The notes under the pieces were generated by a model. That model was not told the origin of the DNA and made no database searches. It saw only the letters and a program-made list of their open reading frames with translations. 64,000 nucleotides of DNA from Prochlorococcus marinus str. AS9601 (GTDB taxonomy: Bacteria; Cyanobacteriota; Cyanobacteriia; PCC-6307; Cyanobiaceae). This document shows positions 11,080 through 20,328 of the stretch, piece by piece; within the stretch, counting starts at the first letter, position 1; every line of letters starts with the position of its first letter. The stretch spans positions 1 to 64,000 of the forward strand of contig NC_008816.1 of assembly GCF_000015645.1 (NCBI RefSeq). Direction: 5' to 3'. A program made the translations under genes and the position numbers.

Positions 11080-11706
11080 ATGCACAATAGATCCCTTTCT
11101 AGAGAATTGTCTTTAATTTCTCTTGGCCTGATAAAAGATAAAGGTGATTTTAAACTAAATAAATTTCAGATAGAAGAAATTATTGAATCCGCAATTGATT
11201 CACTGATAAACCATTGCAGAGAGGAGTTAGATAATTGCGAGTCAGAGTTGGAAAATGCCTCACAAAAAATATTAGATAGTGAATTGCAAGAAGGTGTTGA
11301 TTCTTCTTATTCAAATGTTAGAGATGAGTTAAAAAAATCTCTGACAAAAATTGAAAATGTAATGAATACACTTTCAGTAACTTTAGATTTTCCCAAATTA
11401 ATTATTTCTAGCGGTCAAATAGATATTAGAGAGGATGTGAATCAAAGGATTTGTAATATAATAAATAACCTTAAAAGTATTGATTCTGATATCGATCAAG
11501 TCATGGATGGTTGGAGATTAAAAAGATTACCACGAATTGATAGGGATATTTTGCGTTTAGCTTATGTTGACATCAATTTTTTGAATACTCCTGTCGCTGT
11601 TGCTTGTGATGAGGCTGTTAATTTAGCTAATAAATATAGTGATTTGAAAGGAAGAAAATTTATTAATGGCGTTTTAAGGAGATTACAAACAATTTCATTG
11701 TCATAA
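11080..11706 (+). CDS. nusB: transcription antitermination factor NusB
   Basis: NusB binds boxA RNA with NusE (ribosomal protein S10) during rRNA antitermination. The C-terminal half has the classic signature DGWRLKRLPRIDRDILRLAY and the NKYSDLKGRKFINGVL tail. The 208 residues are longer than E. coli NusB (139) because of an N-terminal and central helical insertion typical of cyanobacteria. An ATG at 11080 follows the upstream stop by three bases. A TTG at 11077 would add a single residue, so the ATG is preferred. Confidence 0.92.
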   Translation: MHNRSLSRELSLISLGLIKDKGDFKLNKFQIEEIIESAIDSLINHCREELDNCESELENASQKILDSELQEGVDSSYSNVRDELKKSLTKIENVMNTLSVTLDFPKLIISSGQIDIREDVNQRICNIINNLKSIDSDIDQVMDGWRLKRLPRIDRDILRLAYVDINFLNTPVAVACDEAVNLANKYSDLKGRKFINGVLRRLQTISLS

Positions 11707-11764
11707 TTATTTGATATAAATATATATATTGTTTAAAAATTTTAATTACGAATTATAGATAATA

Positions 11765-13054
11765 ATGACAAATACTAATCCTGATAATTCTCGAGAGTGG
11801 GCTGCTCAAGCTTATGCTCTTTTAAAAAAGAAACAGGAAGAGCAAAAGCAAGAATTACAGAAACAGGAAGAGCAAAAACAAGAATTACAGAAACAGGAAG
11901 AGCAAAAACAAGAATTACAGAAACAGGAAGAGCAAAAACAAGAATTACAGAAACAAGAAGAGCAAAAACAAGAATTGGTTGAAATTGTTAATAAAGAAAA
12001 TACTCTAGGACAGTCTAAAAATACTCCTGAAACTGAATTAGGAGAATTTGATGACAATTTTACTTGGTCTGCAATGGTATTAGCTGCTCAAGGAAAAAAA
12101 ATAAATCAAATATCGATTGATGAAATTGATTGGTTAACTAAATTACGGAGAGGATTAGAAGAAACCCGAAAAGGATTTGTCACTGAATTATTGGACAAAT
12201 TGGGAGACGATCCTCTTACTCCGGAATCTCTTGATGATTTAGAGACTTTATTAATAAGGGCTGATGTAGGGATTGATTCAACCGATAAAGTTATAAGTTC
12301 TCTCAGAACAAAATTAAACGAGGAAGTTGTGGGAGGAGAAGCAGGAATAAAATTCTTGAAGAAGGAATTAAAATTAATTATTGATAAACCAATAAAAAAT
12401 TCCGGTACTGATCTTCTAGTTCCCCAAAAGGGTAAGTTAAATGTTTGGTTATTAGTAGGTGTTAATGGTGTTGGCAAAACTACTACATTAGGAAAATTAG
12501 CATATTTGTCATCCAAAAGTAATTATAAAACTTTGATAGCTGCTGCTGATACTTTTAGAGCGGCTGCAGTTGAACAACTTAAAGTATGGGGAGATAGAAG
12601 TAATGTTGACGTTATATCTAATCAATCAAAAAATGCTGATCCAGCCGCTGTAGTTTTTGACGCAATTAATTCTGCAAAAAAAAGAAATGTTGATTTATTA
12701 CTTGTTGATACAGCGGGTAGATTGCAAACAAAAAATAATTTGATGGATGAATTAGCGAAAATAAAAAAAATTATTGATAAAAAGGTTCCAGATGCAATTG
12801 TTGAATCATTATTAGTATTAGATGCAAGTCAGGGTCAAAATGGCTTAAAGCAAGCAAAAAGTTTTGCTAAATCAGCAGATTTAAGTGGAGCAATTATTAC
12901 TAAATTAGATGGGACTTCTAGAGGAGGAGTATCTTTAGCTGTATCGGAAGAAGTAAATTTGCCTATAAGGTTTATTGGAGCTGGTGAAGGTATAAAAGAT
13001 TTGAGACCTTTTAATAGTTATGAATTTGTAGAGGCTATGCTCGCAGATAAATAA
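11765..13054 (+). CDS. ftsY: signal recognition particle receptor FtsY
   Basis: FtsY is the SRP receptor GTPase that docks ribosome-SRP complexes at the membrane for co-translational insertion. The NG domain begins near residue 100. G1 is GVNGVGKTTT at about 232-242. DTFRAAAVEQL, DTAGR and TKLDG follow. The variable acidic A domain at the N-terminus contains nearly five perfect copies of the decapeptide QKQEEQKQEL (residues about 22-71), encoded by a 30-bp minisatellite. The repeat should form a charged helix and could bind lipid or translocon. Confidence 0.96.
   Translation: MTNTNPDNSREWAAQAYALLKKKQEEQKQELQKQEEQKQELQKQEEQKQELQKQEEQKQELQKQEEQKQELVEIVNKENTLGQSKNTPETELGEFDDNFTWSAMVLAAQGKKINQISIDEIDWLTKLRRGLEETRKGFVTELLDKLGDDPLTPESLDDLETLLIRADVGIDSTDKVISSLRTKLNEEVVGGEAGIKFLKKELKLIIDKPIKNSGTDLLVPQKGKLNVWLLVGVNGVGKTTTLGKLAYLSSKSNYKTLIAAADTFRAAAVEQLKVWGDRSNVDVISNQSKNADPAAVVFDAINSAKKRNVDLLLVDTAGRLQTKNNLMDELAKIKKIIDKKVPDAIVESLLVLDASQGQNGLKQAKSFAKSADLSGAIITKLDGTSRGGVSLAVSEEVNLPIRFIGAGEGIKDLRPFNSYEFVEAMLADK
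11831..11977. repeat. 30-bp in-frame minisatellite inside ftsY
   Basis: Four nearly identical 30-bp units start at 11831, 11861, 11891 and 11921. A fifth, partial unit with one A/G change begins at 11951. Each unit begins AAACAGGAAGAGC and ends AGAATTACAG. The period is a multiple of three, so copy-number change by slippage keeps the reading frame and only changes the length of the QKQEEQKQEL helix in FtsY. Confidence 0.95.
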
Positions 13055-13121
13055 ATATTTAATTAATTTTTTTAAAAAATTAAAATTTAATGTTAAAACA
13101 TATTTATCTATTAGATTTGTT

Positions 13122-14465
13122 TTGACAAACTATCAAAAAGAAAAAATATTTTCGAACAAATTTATTAAAAATTTTTTAGAAAACGAATCTACAGAAATTT
13201 TAAAAAATAAATATAAATTTGCTGAAATTGCATCTTCACTAGCATATTATTTAAAATCGTTTTCCAACATAAATAAATTATTAGATTATATTTCTTTAAT
13301 TTTTAAACATATTTTTTCTGAGAATATAATTTTAATTATTCCTTTAAATTATGAGGGTGATATATGGAATGAAAATATAAAAATTTCTGTTAATGATAAA
13401 TATTTAACAATTCAAAAAGAAATCAATAAATTTTTGAATCAATTTCATTTTTCAAAAAATTTTAAAATAAAAGAAATTTTAACTTTTGAAAATGCTTTAA
13501 AAAATAATTTTAAAGAATATAAAATTGAAACAAAAAAAATAATATCTAGAGGTAAATGTAGAGGATTTATTTATATTTTTAGCAAAGATATTTATATACA
13601 GTCGATTACTGAAGATAGTAATTTTAATTTTATTGAAAATTGTCTAGCTGTTGGATTAGAAAATCACTATTTATTAAAAACAAAGAAAAAGCATGAAAAC
13701 GTAGATAGAGAAATCTCCACTGGTGCTGAAATTCAATCTCAATTACTTCCGGATTATTGCCCAATTATCCATGGTATAGATTTAGCAGCTCATTGTAGAC
13801 CAGCTCTTCAGCTCGGAGGGGATTACTATGATTTTATGTGCTTGAAGACGAATATCTCTGAAAAAAGAAAAGAAAAATCAAGATGGGCTTTTGTTATAGG
13901 TGATGTCATGGGTAAAGGGATTCCGGCTGGCCTTTTAATGACGATGTTGAGAGGAATGCTACGCGCTGAGGTTCTTACAGGTCTGCCTCCAGATAGAATT
14001 TTGCATGATTTGAATCAACTAGCAATAAATGATTTAGATCAATCACATAGATTTGTGACTTTATTTTACTCAGATTATGACCCTAGAACTAGAAAATTGA
14101 GATTCGCTAATGCAGCACATAATCCTCCTCTGCTTTGGAAAAGTTCAGATCAGAAAATTATTAAATTAGATGCAGAAGGATTTGTACTTGGACTACAAAA
14201 AGATGCAGAATACCAATGTGGTGAAATAAAGCTTAATCAAAATGATTTAGTTCTCTATTACACAGATGGAGTAATAGATACTTCTAATTCCTTAGGGCAA
14301 AGATTTGACGAGGAAAGGTTAATTAAAACGCTTACAAAATTTTGCAAGCAATCATATTCATCCCAAGAAATTTTAAATAAAATATTTAAAAAGTTAGATG
14401 ATTTTACTGGACAAAATAGACACTTGGAAGATGACGCCTCGATGGTTATTTTTCAATTGAAATAG
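13122..14465 (+). CDS. PP2C-type serine phosphatase (RsbU/SpoIIE family)
   Basis: A 447-residue regulator with a poorly conserved, Lys/Asn/Ile-rich N-terminal sensor region (about 1-185, possibly GAF-like) and a C-terminal SpoIIE/PP2C phosphatase domain (about 200-447). Phosphatase motifs seen are LGGDYYDFM, VIGDVMGKGIPAG, NAAHNPPLL, LVLYYTDGV and DDASMVIFQL, with the expected metal-binding aspartates. Such proteins dephosphorylate anti-sigma-factor antagonists in partner-switching pathways. No antagonist or anti-sigma gene is adjacent. The start is TTG. It is monocistronic or read with ftsY. Confidence 0.88.
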   Translation: MTNYQKEKIFSNKFIKNFLENESTEILKNKYKFAEIASSLAYYLKSFSNINKLLDYISLIFKHIFSENIILIIPLNYEGDIWNENIKISVNDKYLTIQKEINKFLNQFHFSKNFKIKEILTFENALKNNFKEYKIETKKIISRGKCRGFIYIFSKDIYIQSITEDSNFNFIENCLAVGLENHYLLKTKKKHENVDREISTGAEIQSQLLPDYCPIIHGIDLAAHCRPALQLGGDYYDFMCLKTNISEKRKEKSRWAFVIGDVMGKGIPAGLLMTMLRGMLRAEVLTGLPPDRILHDLNQLAINDLDQSHRFVTLFYSDYDPRTRKLRFANAAHNPPLLWKSSDQKIIKLDAEGFVLGLQKDAEYQCGEIKLNQNDLVLYYTDGVIDTSNSLGQRFDEERLIKTLTKFCKQSYSSQEILNKIFKKLDDFTGQNRHLEDDASMVIFQLK

Positions 14466-14526
14466 ATATTTTTGTCACACACATAAAAAAATGCTTTATT
14501 AGAGATACTTAAAGTTAATTATTGAT

Positions 14527-15906
14527 ATGGCAAAAGTTTGGAGTAAAAGGTTTGATAATGCACTTGACACTTTTATTGAAAAGTTTAATGCTTCAATATT
14601 TTTTGATAGAAAGCTTATTTTAGAAGATTTAGATTGTTCGATTGCTCATGCGAAAATGCTTGGCAAAACAGAAGTATTATCCTCGACTGAAGCTTTACAA
14701 ATTATAAATGGTTTAGAGTCAATAAAAGTTGACTATTTGGAAGGTAAATTTTCTCCTGGTCCACCTTCAGAAGATATTCACTATTGCATTGAAGAAAAGC
14801 TAATCAGTTTAATTGGTGAAACTGGAAAAAAATTACATACAGGTAGAAGTAGAAATGATCAAGTTGGCACAGATTTAAGATTGTGGCTAAGAAAAGAAAT
14901 TGACAATAATGAAATTCTAATAACCGATTTGCAAAAATCCTTCTTAAATCTCGCGAAATCCAATATTTACACCTTAATTCCTGGATATACTCATATGCAA
15001 AGAGCTCAACCATTATCTTTGGCTCATCATTTATTGGCTTATATAGAAATGCTCCAAAGAGACCGCGAAAGGTTTAAAGAAGTACGCTTAAGAGTAAATA
15101 CTTCGCCGTTAGGAGCTGCAGCATTAGCTGGAACAAAAATAAAAATAGATAGGCACTTTACAGCTGCAGAATTGGGTTTTGAAAAAATTTATAAAAATAG
15201 TATTGATGCAGTTAGTGACAGAGATTTTTGTATAGAGTTTGTTTCTGCATCTGCCTTGTTGATGTCGCATTTAAGTAAAATTTCAGAGGAAATAATTTTA
15301 TGGGTAACTGATGAATTTTCTTTTGCGAAATTAACAGATAAATGTGCAACGGGAAGTAGCTTAATGCCGCAGAAAAAAAATCCTGACGTTCCAGAATTGA
15401 TAAGAGGTAAGACAGGAAGAGTGTATGGACATCTCCAGGCATTGTTAACGATGGTCAAAGGAGTACCACTTTCATACAATAAGGATTTTCAGGAAGATAA
15501 AGAGCCAATATTTGATACTGCAGAAACAATATCGTCTTGTATTAAAGCAATGACTATTTTAATTAATCAGGGTATTGAATTTAATGTTAAAAATCTATCT
15601 GATTCTGTAGAAAACGACTTTTCTAATGCTACCGACTTGGCAGATTACTTAGTGGGTAAAGATGTCCCTTTTAGGACCGCCTATCAAGTTGTTGGTGAAA
15701 TAGTCAAATATTGCCTAGAGAGAAAAATATTATTTAAAAATCTCAAAATTAATGAATTTAAAAAATTTCATCCCAAATTTGATGAGGATGTTTTTCTGGA
15801 TCTTAAGCCTTTTAATGTCGTTAAATCAAGAAATAGCGAAGGAGGTACAGGTTTTGTTCAGGTAGAAAAAGAGGTTAATAATTGGCAAAAAAAATTGTTA
15901 CTTTGA
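14527..15906 (+). CDS. argH: argininosuccinate lyase
   Basis: ArgH cleaves argininosuccinate to arginine and fumarate, the last step of arginine synthesis. The fumarase/aspartase superfamily signature [12 protein letters not shown] lies at about residues 276-287. [18 protein letters not shown] and [17 protein letters not shown] are other family motifs. The 459 residues are the normal length. It starts with ATG, 61 bases after the phosphatase gene. argJ, another arginine gene, lies 39 kb away in the same window. Confidence 0.97.
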   Translation: MAKVWSKRFDNALDTFIEKFNASIFFDRKLILEDLDCSIAHAKMLGKTEVLSSTEALQIINGLESIKVDYLEGKFSPGPPSEDIHYCIEEKLISLIGETGKKLHTGRSRNDQVGTDLRLWLRKEIDNNEILITDLQKSFLNLAKSNIYTLIPGYTHMQRAQPLSLAHHLLAYIEMLQRDRERFKEVRLRVNTSPLGAAALAGTKIKIDRHFTAAELGFEKIYKNSIDAVSDRDFCIEFVSASALLMSHLSKISEEIILWVTDEFSFAKLTDKCATGSSLMPQKKNPDVPELIRGKTGRVYGHLQALLTMVKGVPLSYNKDFQEDKEPIFDTAETISSCIKAMTILINQGIEFNVKNLSDSVENDFSNATDLADYLVGKDVPFRTAYQVVGEIVKYCLERKILFKNLKINEFKKFHPKFDEDVFLDLKPFNVVKSRNSEGGTGFVQVEKEVNNWQKKLLL

Positions 15907-15933
15907 ATCTAAATTATTTTTCTACAACAAGGG

Positions 15934-15991
15934 TATACTTTGAAGTAGAATAGTAAAGCAACGATCTGGGACTACTTATTGTAGTTTTTTT
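15934..15991 (+). promoter_or_regulatory. rbp promoter with possible leader attenuator hairpin
   Basis: A good -10 hexamer, TATACT, lies at 15934-15939. About 30 bases downstream, ACTAC (15971-15975) and GTAGT (15981-15985) form a perfect 5-bp stem around TTATT and run into about seven T residues. This looks like a weak intrinsic terminator inside the leader of the RNA-binding protein gene. It could cause premature termination or release a short RNA of about 45 nt. Alternatively it ends argH transcription, though the -10 box in front of it argues for a leader element. Confidence 0.45.
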
Positions 15992-16021
15992 ATAAGGTAA
16001 TTTTTCTTTGTTGAGTTTAAA

Positions 16022-16633
16022 GTGAGTATTTTTGTTGGCAATTTGCCTTTCCGCGCAGAGCGCGAAGATGTTATACAATTATTTGCCCCTTTTGGTGAAG
16101 TTTTAAATTGTTCCCTTCCCTTAGAGAGAGATACTGGAAGGAAAAGAGGATTCGCATTTATTGAAATGGCAGATGAAGCGATTGAGTCAACAGCTATTGA
16201 TGGTTTGCAAGGCAGGGAACTTATGGGCAGACCATTAAGAATTAATAAAGCTGAGCCAAGAAGTTCTGGTGGATCTCGTAGAGGAGGAAGAGGCGGTGGT
16301 TATGGTGGAGGTAATAACAGCGGTGGCTATGGCGGTGGCTACGGTGGAGGTAATAACAGCGGTGGCTATGGCGGTGGTTATGGTGGAGGTAATAACAGCG
16401 GTGGCTATGGCGGTGGCTACGGTGGTGGCAATAACAGCGGTGGCTATGGCGGTGGCTACGGTGGAGGTAATAACGGATCTAATAGCTCTTACGTTAATAA
16501 ATCTTCTGGAGCAGAAGGCTGGGAAGACAGAAGTTATGGAAATTCTTCTGAAAACTCTGAATATGAAAATGGTAGGAGCAGGAGAAAGAGGGGAGTGTCC
16601 AACGAGAACAATGCTTCAAACGAGACAAATTAG
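16022..16633 (+). CDS. glycine-rich RRM RNA-binding protein
   Basis: A cyanobacterial Rbp-type protein of 203 residues. A single RNA recognition motif occupies residues 1-80, with RNP2 IFVGNL (3-8) and RNP1 KRGFAFIE (about 41-48). The remainder is a Gly/Tyr/Asn low-complexity tail with a 13-residue repeat (GGYGGGYGGGNNS), then a basic end rich in Arg and Ser. Such proteins act as RNA chaperones in cold adaptation and mRNA localisation. The start is GTG. The last four bases overlap the convergent dusA gene. Confidence 0.94.
   Translation: MSIFVGNLPFRAEREDVIQLFAPFGEVLNCSLPLERDTGRKRGFAFIEMADEAIESTAIDGLQGRELMGRPLRINKAEPRSSGGSRRGGRGGGYGGGNNSGGYGGGYGGGNNSGGYGGGYGGGNNSGGYGGGYGGGNNSGGYGGGYGGGNNGSNSSYVNKSSGAEGWEDRSYGNSSENSEYENGRSRRKRGVSNENNASNETN
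16300..16480. repeat. 39-bp repeat encoding Gly/Tyr/Asn tail
   Basis: Units containing GGTAATAACAGCGG recur every 39 bp, starting at 16310, 16349, 16388, 16427 and (variant) 16466. Third-position changes (GGA/GGT, TAC/TAT) show that the copies have begun to diverge. The stretch is GC-rich against an AT-rich background because it encodes glycine. The period is a multiple of three, so expansions stay in frame. Confidence 0.93.
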
Positions 16634-17634
16634 TAACCCATTTCTTTAAGCGCTGTTGTTAATTTAAATAGATATTCAATATTTAATTCTTTTTTTATTG
16701 ATTTATTTGAAATTTGGTTTCTCCAAATTTTAGCTTTTGGTATACCTTCAACTAAATTTATAAGATGTTTACAAATATCCCAAGATTTTCCTCCATTACT
16801 TAAATGTTTTTCTATGTATGGAATTAAGGAGAATATAATATTCGAAGCAGATTTGGGTTTTGTATTAATTCCATAAATCTTTTGATCAATTTCAGACCAT
16901 CTTAAGGGATGTTTATATATTGACCGTCCTATCATAACTCCATCAAAATCATTTAAGGCTTTTAATGATTCATCTATATTTGTTAAACCCCCATTGATTT
17001 CTATTAATAAGCTTGGATTTAAATTTTTCAATTTTTTTACTACATCATAATTTAGTGGAGGTATGGTCCTGTTTTGTTTTGGATTTAGACCTGTTAATAT
17101 GGCTTTTCTTGCATGAACGGTAAATCTGTCTGCACCAGCATTTGCAACAATTCTCACAAAATTATTCAATTTAACGAAACTATCATCATTGTCTACACCA
17201 ATTCTGTGTTTGATCGTAACCGGTAAATCGCAATTAAGTTTTAAGGATTCTATACATTTTGCTACTTTTTCAGGGTCTTTCATAAGTGAAGCGCCAAAAT
17301 TTCCAGAACAGACCCTTGGACTCGGACAACCAACATTAAAGTTTATTTCGTCATAACCCCAATCTTGCGCCATTCGAGCTGCCTCTTTAAGGATTTTAGG
17401 ATCGTCCCCACCAAACTGAATCGATATCGGATGTTCTTCACCATTAAAATCTAGAAAATTTTCTTTTTTATTCGTATGAACTAAACTTTGGGCCACAATC
17501 ATTTCTGTATACAACAGAGCTTCAGAACTTATTTTTCTCATTATCATTCTGAAATGTTTATCAGTACAGTCCATCATTGGAGCAATACTTAATTTATGAA
17601 TATTTTTTATAGAATTATGTTGAATGTAACTCAT
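16630..17634 (-). CDS. dusA: tRNA-dihydrouridine synthase A
   Basis: A flavin enzyme that reduces uridine to dihydrouridine in the D-loop of tRNAs. SIAPMMDCTDKHFR at the N-terminus and INFNVGCPSPRV with the catalytic Cys near residue 100 are DusA signatures; HARKA and NGG segments follow. The ATG at 17634 (MSYIQHN) is chosen. A TTG at 17664 would add ten residues and overlap the divergent msrB start. It overlaps the rbp tail by 4 bases. Confidence 0.93.
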   Translation of the reverse strand: MSYIQHNSIKNIHKLSIAPMMDCTDKHFRMIMRKISSEALLYTEMIVAQSLVHTNKKENFLDFNGEEHPISIQFGGDDPKILKEAARMAQDWGYDEINFNVGCPSPRVCSGNFGASLMKDPEKVAKCIESLKLNCDLPVTIKHRIGVDNDDSFVKLNNFVRIVANAGADRFTVHARKAILTGLNPKQNRTIPPLNYDVVKKLKNLNPSLLIEINGGLTNIDESLKALNDFDGVMIGRSIYKHPLRWSEIDQKIYGINTKPKSASNIIFSLIPYIEKHLSNGGKSWDICKHLINLVEGIPKAKIWRNQISNKSIKKELNIEYLFKLTTALKEMGY

Positions 17635-17655
17635 TATTTTTTTTGATTTAGATAT

Positions 17656-18150
17656 ATGAATCAATTTCTATCAAGAAGAATTTTTATTTTAATTCCTACT
17701 ATGTCAATCTTAAAGATATTCTTTAAACCTATGCAAGTGTTAGCATCTTCACTTGCTTCTAAAGAAGCGTGGAATTTCTCAAGAGATGAATGGAAATCTA
17801 GGCTTAGTCCAGAATCTTATTATATTTTAAGGGAAGAAGGGACTGAAAGAGCTTTCAGTAGCCAATTAAATAATGAGAAAAGAAAAGGCATTTTTCACTG
17901 TGCAGGTTGCGATTTGCCCCTTTTTTCTTCAGATAAAAAGTTCGATAGTGGTACAGGATGGCCAAGTTTTTGGGATTCAATTCAAGGATCAGTAGAAACT
18001 AAAGTTGATTTTAAGTTAATTGTTCCTAGAACCGAATATCATTGCGCTAGATGCGGAGGTCATCAAGGACATGTTTTCAATGACGGGCCACTTCCTACTG
18101 GCAAAAGATACTGTAATAATGGATTAGCATTAAGGTTTGTTCCTGACTAA
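17656..18150 (+). CDS. msrB: peptide methionine-(R)-S-oxide reductase, exported or anchored
   Basis: MsrB repairs oxidised methionine (R form). The zinc-binding CxxC pairs are FHCAGCD (near residue 82) and [12 protein letters not shown] (near residue 130). The catalytic Cys is in [11 protein letters not shown] (about 153). Residues 1-32 start with [17 protein letters not shown] and continue hydrophobic to VLASS. This resembles a twin-arginine-like signal or anchor, so the enzyme probably acts at the membrane or in the periplasm/lumen. It is divergent from dusA, with 21 bases between starts. Confidence 0.93.
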   Translation: MNQFLSRRIFILIPTMSILKIFFKPMQVLASSLASKEAWNFSRDEWKSRLSPESYYILREEGTERAFSSQLNNEKRKGIFHCAGCDLPLFSSDKKFDSGTGWPSFWDSIQGSVETKVDFKLIVPRTEYHCARCGGHQGHVFNDGPLPTGKRYCNNGLALRFVPD

Positions 18151-18157
18151 ATATTTG

Positions 18158-18171
18158 TGCGGCCTTCCGCA
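18158..18171 (+). terminator. hairpin after msrB
   Basis: TGCGG (18158-18162) and CCGCA (18167-18171) form a perfect GC-rich stem around CCTT, eight bases after the msrB stop. The following ACTTGTTTT has only a broken T tract. It is a plausible intrinsic terminator separating msrB from grpE, though it may be weak. Confidence 0.5.
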
Positions 18172-18224
18172 ACTTGTTTTGTGCATCACTTTGTTGGAGA
18201 ATAGTTTTATTAAATTTTAGAAAA

Positions 18225-18944
18225 ATGATTGAAAATCAATCAGACAATATTGATAATAAAGAAAATGATCTTTCTGATCAGGATAATGCTCTTGAAAATG
18301 TATCATCTGCGCAAGAATTAACTACTGAAAATAATGAATTATCTTCTCAAAAAACAGAAGAAATAAATACCGAAGAATTAAAAAATTCTATTTCTAATAA
18401 TGATGCAAGATTAGAGCAATTAGAAAAAGAGCATGAAACATTAAAAAATCAATATGTAAGGATTTCAGCAGATTTTGATAATTTTAGAAAAAGGCAGTCT
18501 AGAGATCAGGATGATTTAAAAATTCAACTTGTTTCAAAGACTTTAACTGCAATACTACCTATTGTTGATAACTTCGAGAGAGCAAGACAACAACTAAAAC
18601 CTGAAAGTGAAGAAGCTCAATCTCTTCATAGAAGTTATCAAGGATTATATAAACAATTGGTAGAAGTTTTGAAACAACAGGGAGTTTCCCCCATGAGAGT
18701 TGTTGGTCAGCAATTTGACCCAAGCTTGCATGAAGCTGTATTAAGAGAGCCTAGTGAAAAGTTTGAAGAAGATTTTATAATTGAAGAATTGCAGCGAGGA
18801 TATCATCTTGAAGGTAAGGTTTTGAGACATGCTTTGGTAAAAGTTTCTATGGGACCTGGAAAACAAAATTCACAAGAGGAAGTAGAAAAGGATAAAGTTG
18901 AAGGGGATATTGATTCAGAGGAAAATACTTCTGAAGATGTATAA
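18225..18944 (+). CDS. grpE: nucleotide exchange factor GrpE
   Basis: GrpE releases ADP from DnaK in the Hsp70 cycle. The first 75 residues are acidic and Asn/Glu-rich, followed by a long coiled coil ([20 protein letters not shown]). The C-terminal beta domain has the signature [15 protein letters not shown]. The ATG at 18225 is chosen; the frame is open to a TTG at 18174, but that N-terminus overlaps the hairpin region and does not look like GrpE. dnaJ follows after 29 bases. dnaK is not in this window. Confidence 0.95.
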   Translation: MIENQSDNIDNKENDLSDQDNALENVSSAQELTTENNELSSQKTEEINTEELKNSISNNDARLEQLEKEHETLKNQYVRISADFDNFRKRQSRDQDDLKIQLVSKTLTAILPIVDNFERARQQLKPESEEAQSLHRSYQGLYKQLVEVLKQQGVSPMRVVGQQFDPSLHEAVLREPSEKFEEDFIIEELQRGYHLEGKVLRHALVKVSMGPGKQNSQEEVEKDKVEGDIDSEENTSEDV

Positions 18945-18973
18945 ATTCCAAATTTTTACTTAAGCATTATCTA

Positions 18974-20098
18974 ATGGCTGATTTCTATCAAATACTTGGA
19001 GTTTCAAGAGATGCTGATGCAGATACCTTAAAAAAGGCTTATAGAAAATTAGCAAGACAATACCATCCTGATGTTAATAAAGAACCTGGTGCGGAAGATA
19101 AATTTAAAGAAATTGGTAAGGCTTACGAAGCATTAGCTGACCCTGAAACTAGAGCCAGGTATGACCAATTTGGAGAGGCTGGCCTTGGAGGCGCAGCTGG
19201 GATGCCTGATATGGGAGACATGGGTGGATTTGCTGATCTATTTGAAACTTTTTTTAATGGATTTGGGGGGCAAAATCCACAGGGTGGAAGAACACAAAGA
19301 AGAGGTCCTCAACAAGGAGATGATCTAAGGTATGACCTTAATGTTGAATTTAAAGATGCAATTTTTGGTCAACAAAGAGAAATTAAAATTCCTCATCTGG
19401 AAACATGTGAAGTCTGTAGGGGAACGGGTGCAAAACAAGGAACCGGACCCAAAACTTGCTCAACATGTGGTGGAAGTGGACAAGTTAGAAGAGCTACAAG
19501 AACACCTTTTGGTAATTTCACACAAGTAGCTGAATGTCCCTCATGTAATGGGGCTGGTCAGATAATTGCAGATCCATGTGTAAATTGCGGCGGTAATGGA
19601 GTGAAGCAAGTCAGAAAAAAATTAAGAATTAATATACCTGCAGGAGTTGATACCGGTACTAAATTAAGAGTTTCCGGTGAGGGAAATGTTGGTTTAAAAG
19701 GGGGCCCACCTGGAGATCTTTATGTCTTTATAAAGGTTAAGAATGATTCAAAACTTAAAAGAGATGGTGTAACTATTTACTCAGAAATAGCAGTGAGTTA
19801 TTTACAGGCTATCTTAGGCGACACGGTTAAAATTACTACGGTTGATGGAGAAGTTAATTTAAAAATTCCAAGTGGTACGCAGCCAAATACAACTCTTTCA
19901 CTTGAGAATAAAGGGGTACCTAGGCTTGGTAATCCAGTTGCGAGAGGAAACCATGAAGTCTTAGTAAAAGTAAAATTACCAACTCGTATAACAGATGGAG
20001 AACGAGAGCTTTTGGAGGGTTTAGCTTCTCAATATTCAGATAAAAATATTAATTCCACTAGTGGACTTTTTAGTAAATTATTTGGTAAAGATTCTTAA
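18974..20098 (+). CDS. dnaJ: chaperone DnaJ
   Basis: A type I Hsp40 co-chaperone that delivers clients to DnaK and stimulates its ATPase. The J domain has the HPD motif (RQYHPDVNK). A Gly/Phe-rich linker follows ([16 protein letters not shown]). Four zinc-binding repeats are [24 protein letters not shown] and CVNCGGNG, then the client-binding C-terminal domains. The 374 residues are the normal length. The stop overlaps the next start (TAATG), giving translational coupling with the TusA-like gene. Confidence 0.97.
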   Translation: MADFYQILGVSRDADADTLKKAYRKLARQYHPDVNKEPGAEDKFKEIGKAYEALADPETRARYDQFGEAGLGGAAGMPDMGDMGGFADLFETFFNGFGGQNPQGGRTQRRGPQQGDDLRYDLNVEFKDAIFGQQREIKIPHLETCEVCRGTGAKQGTGPKTCSTCGGSGQVRRATRTPFGNFTQVAECPSCNGAGQIIADPCVNCGGNGVKQVRKKLRINIPAGVDTGTKLRVSGEGNVGLKGGPPGDLYVFIKVKNDSKLKRDGVTIYSEIAVSYLQAILGDTVKITTVDGEVNLKIPSGTQPNTTLSLENKGVPRLGNPVARGNHEVLVKVKLPTRITDGERELLEGLASQYSDKNINSTSGLFSKLFGKDS

Positions 20099-20328
20099 TG
20101 ACTTCCTTAAAGCATTTGGATCTTAAATCTGTCCCATGTCCTTTAAATGTTGTCAAAATCAAATTGGCTTTGGAGAAGTTATCCAAAAACGAACAACTTA
20201 TTGTTGAACTAGATAAAGGTGAACCTGAAGAAATGGTATTAAACAACTTAAAAGAGATTGGATGTTTGTTTAAACAAATCAAAGAAAATGAAAAATTTAT
20301 AAAAATAAAAATATTGAATGAAAACTAA
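20098..20328 (+). CDS. TusA/SirA-like sulfur carrier family protein
   Basis: A 76-residue protein matching the TusA/YedF fold: LDLKSVPCPLNVVKIKLAL at residues 7-25 aligns with the L-D-x-RG-x-x-CP-x-P motif of sulfur-relay proteins. The active-site Cys is present, but CPxP is CPLN here. Proteins of this family move persulfide sulfur or act as redox regulators; the target is unknown. It is coupled to dnaJ by a 1-base overlap and overlaps rsgA by 11 bases. Confidence 0.82.
   Translation: MTSLKHLDLKSVPCPLNVVKIKLALEKLSKNEQLIVELDKGEPEEMVLNNLKEIGCLFKQIKENEKFIKIKILNEN

Noticed and set aside
11812-12057. Minus-strand 81-codon frame rich in Cys and Phe (repeated NSCFCSSCFC), metallothionein-like at first sight.
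   Set aside because: It is the mirror of the 30-bp ftsY minisatellite; the repeat leaves several frames open and the sequence has no coding character outside the repeat.
16269-16649. Plus-strand 126-codon frame over the glycine-rich region of rbp.
   Set aside because: The Val/Ala/Met-rich repeat is a frame-shifted reading of the 39-bp Gly/Tyr repeat; the RRM frame explains the locus.
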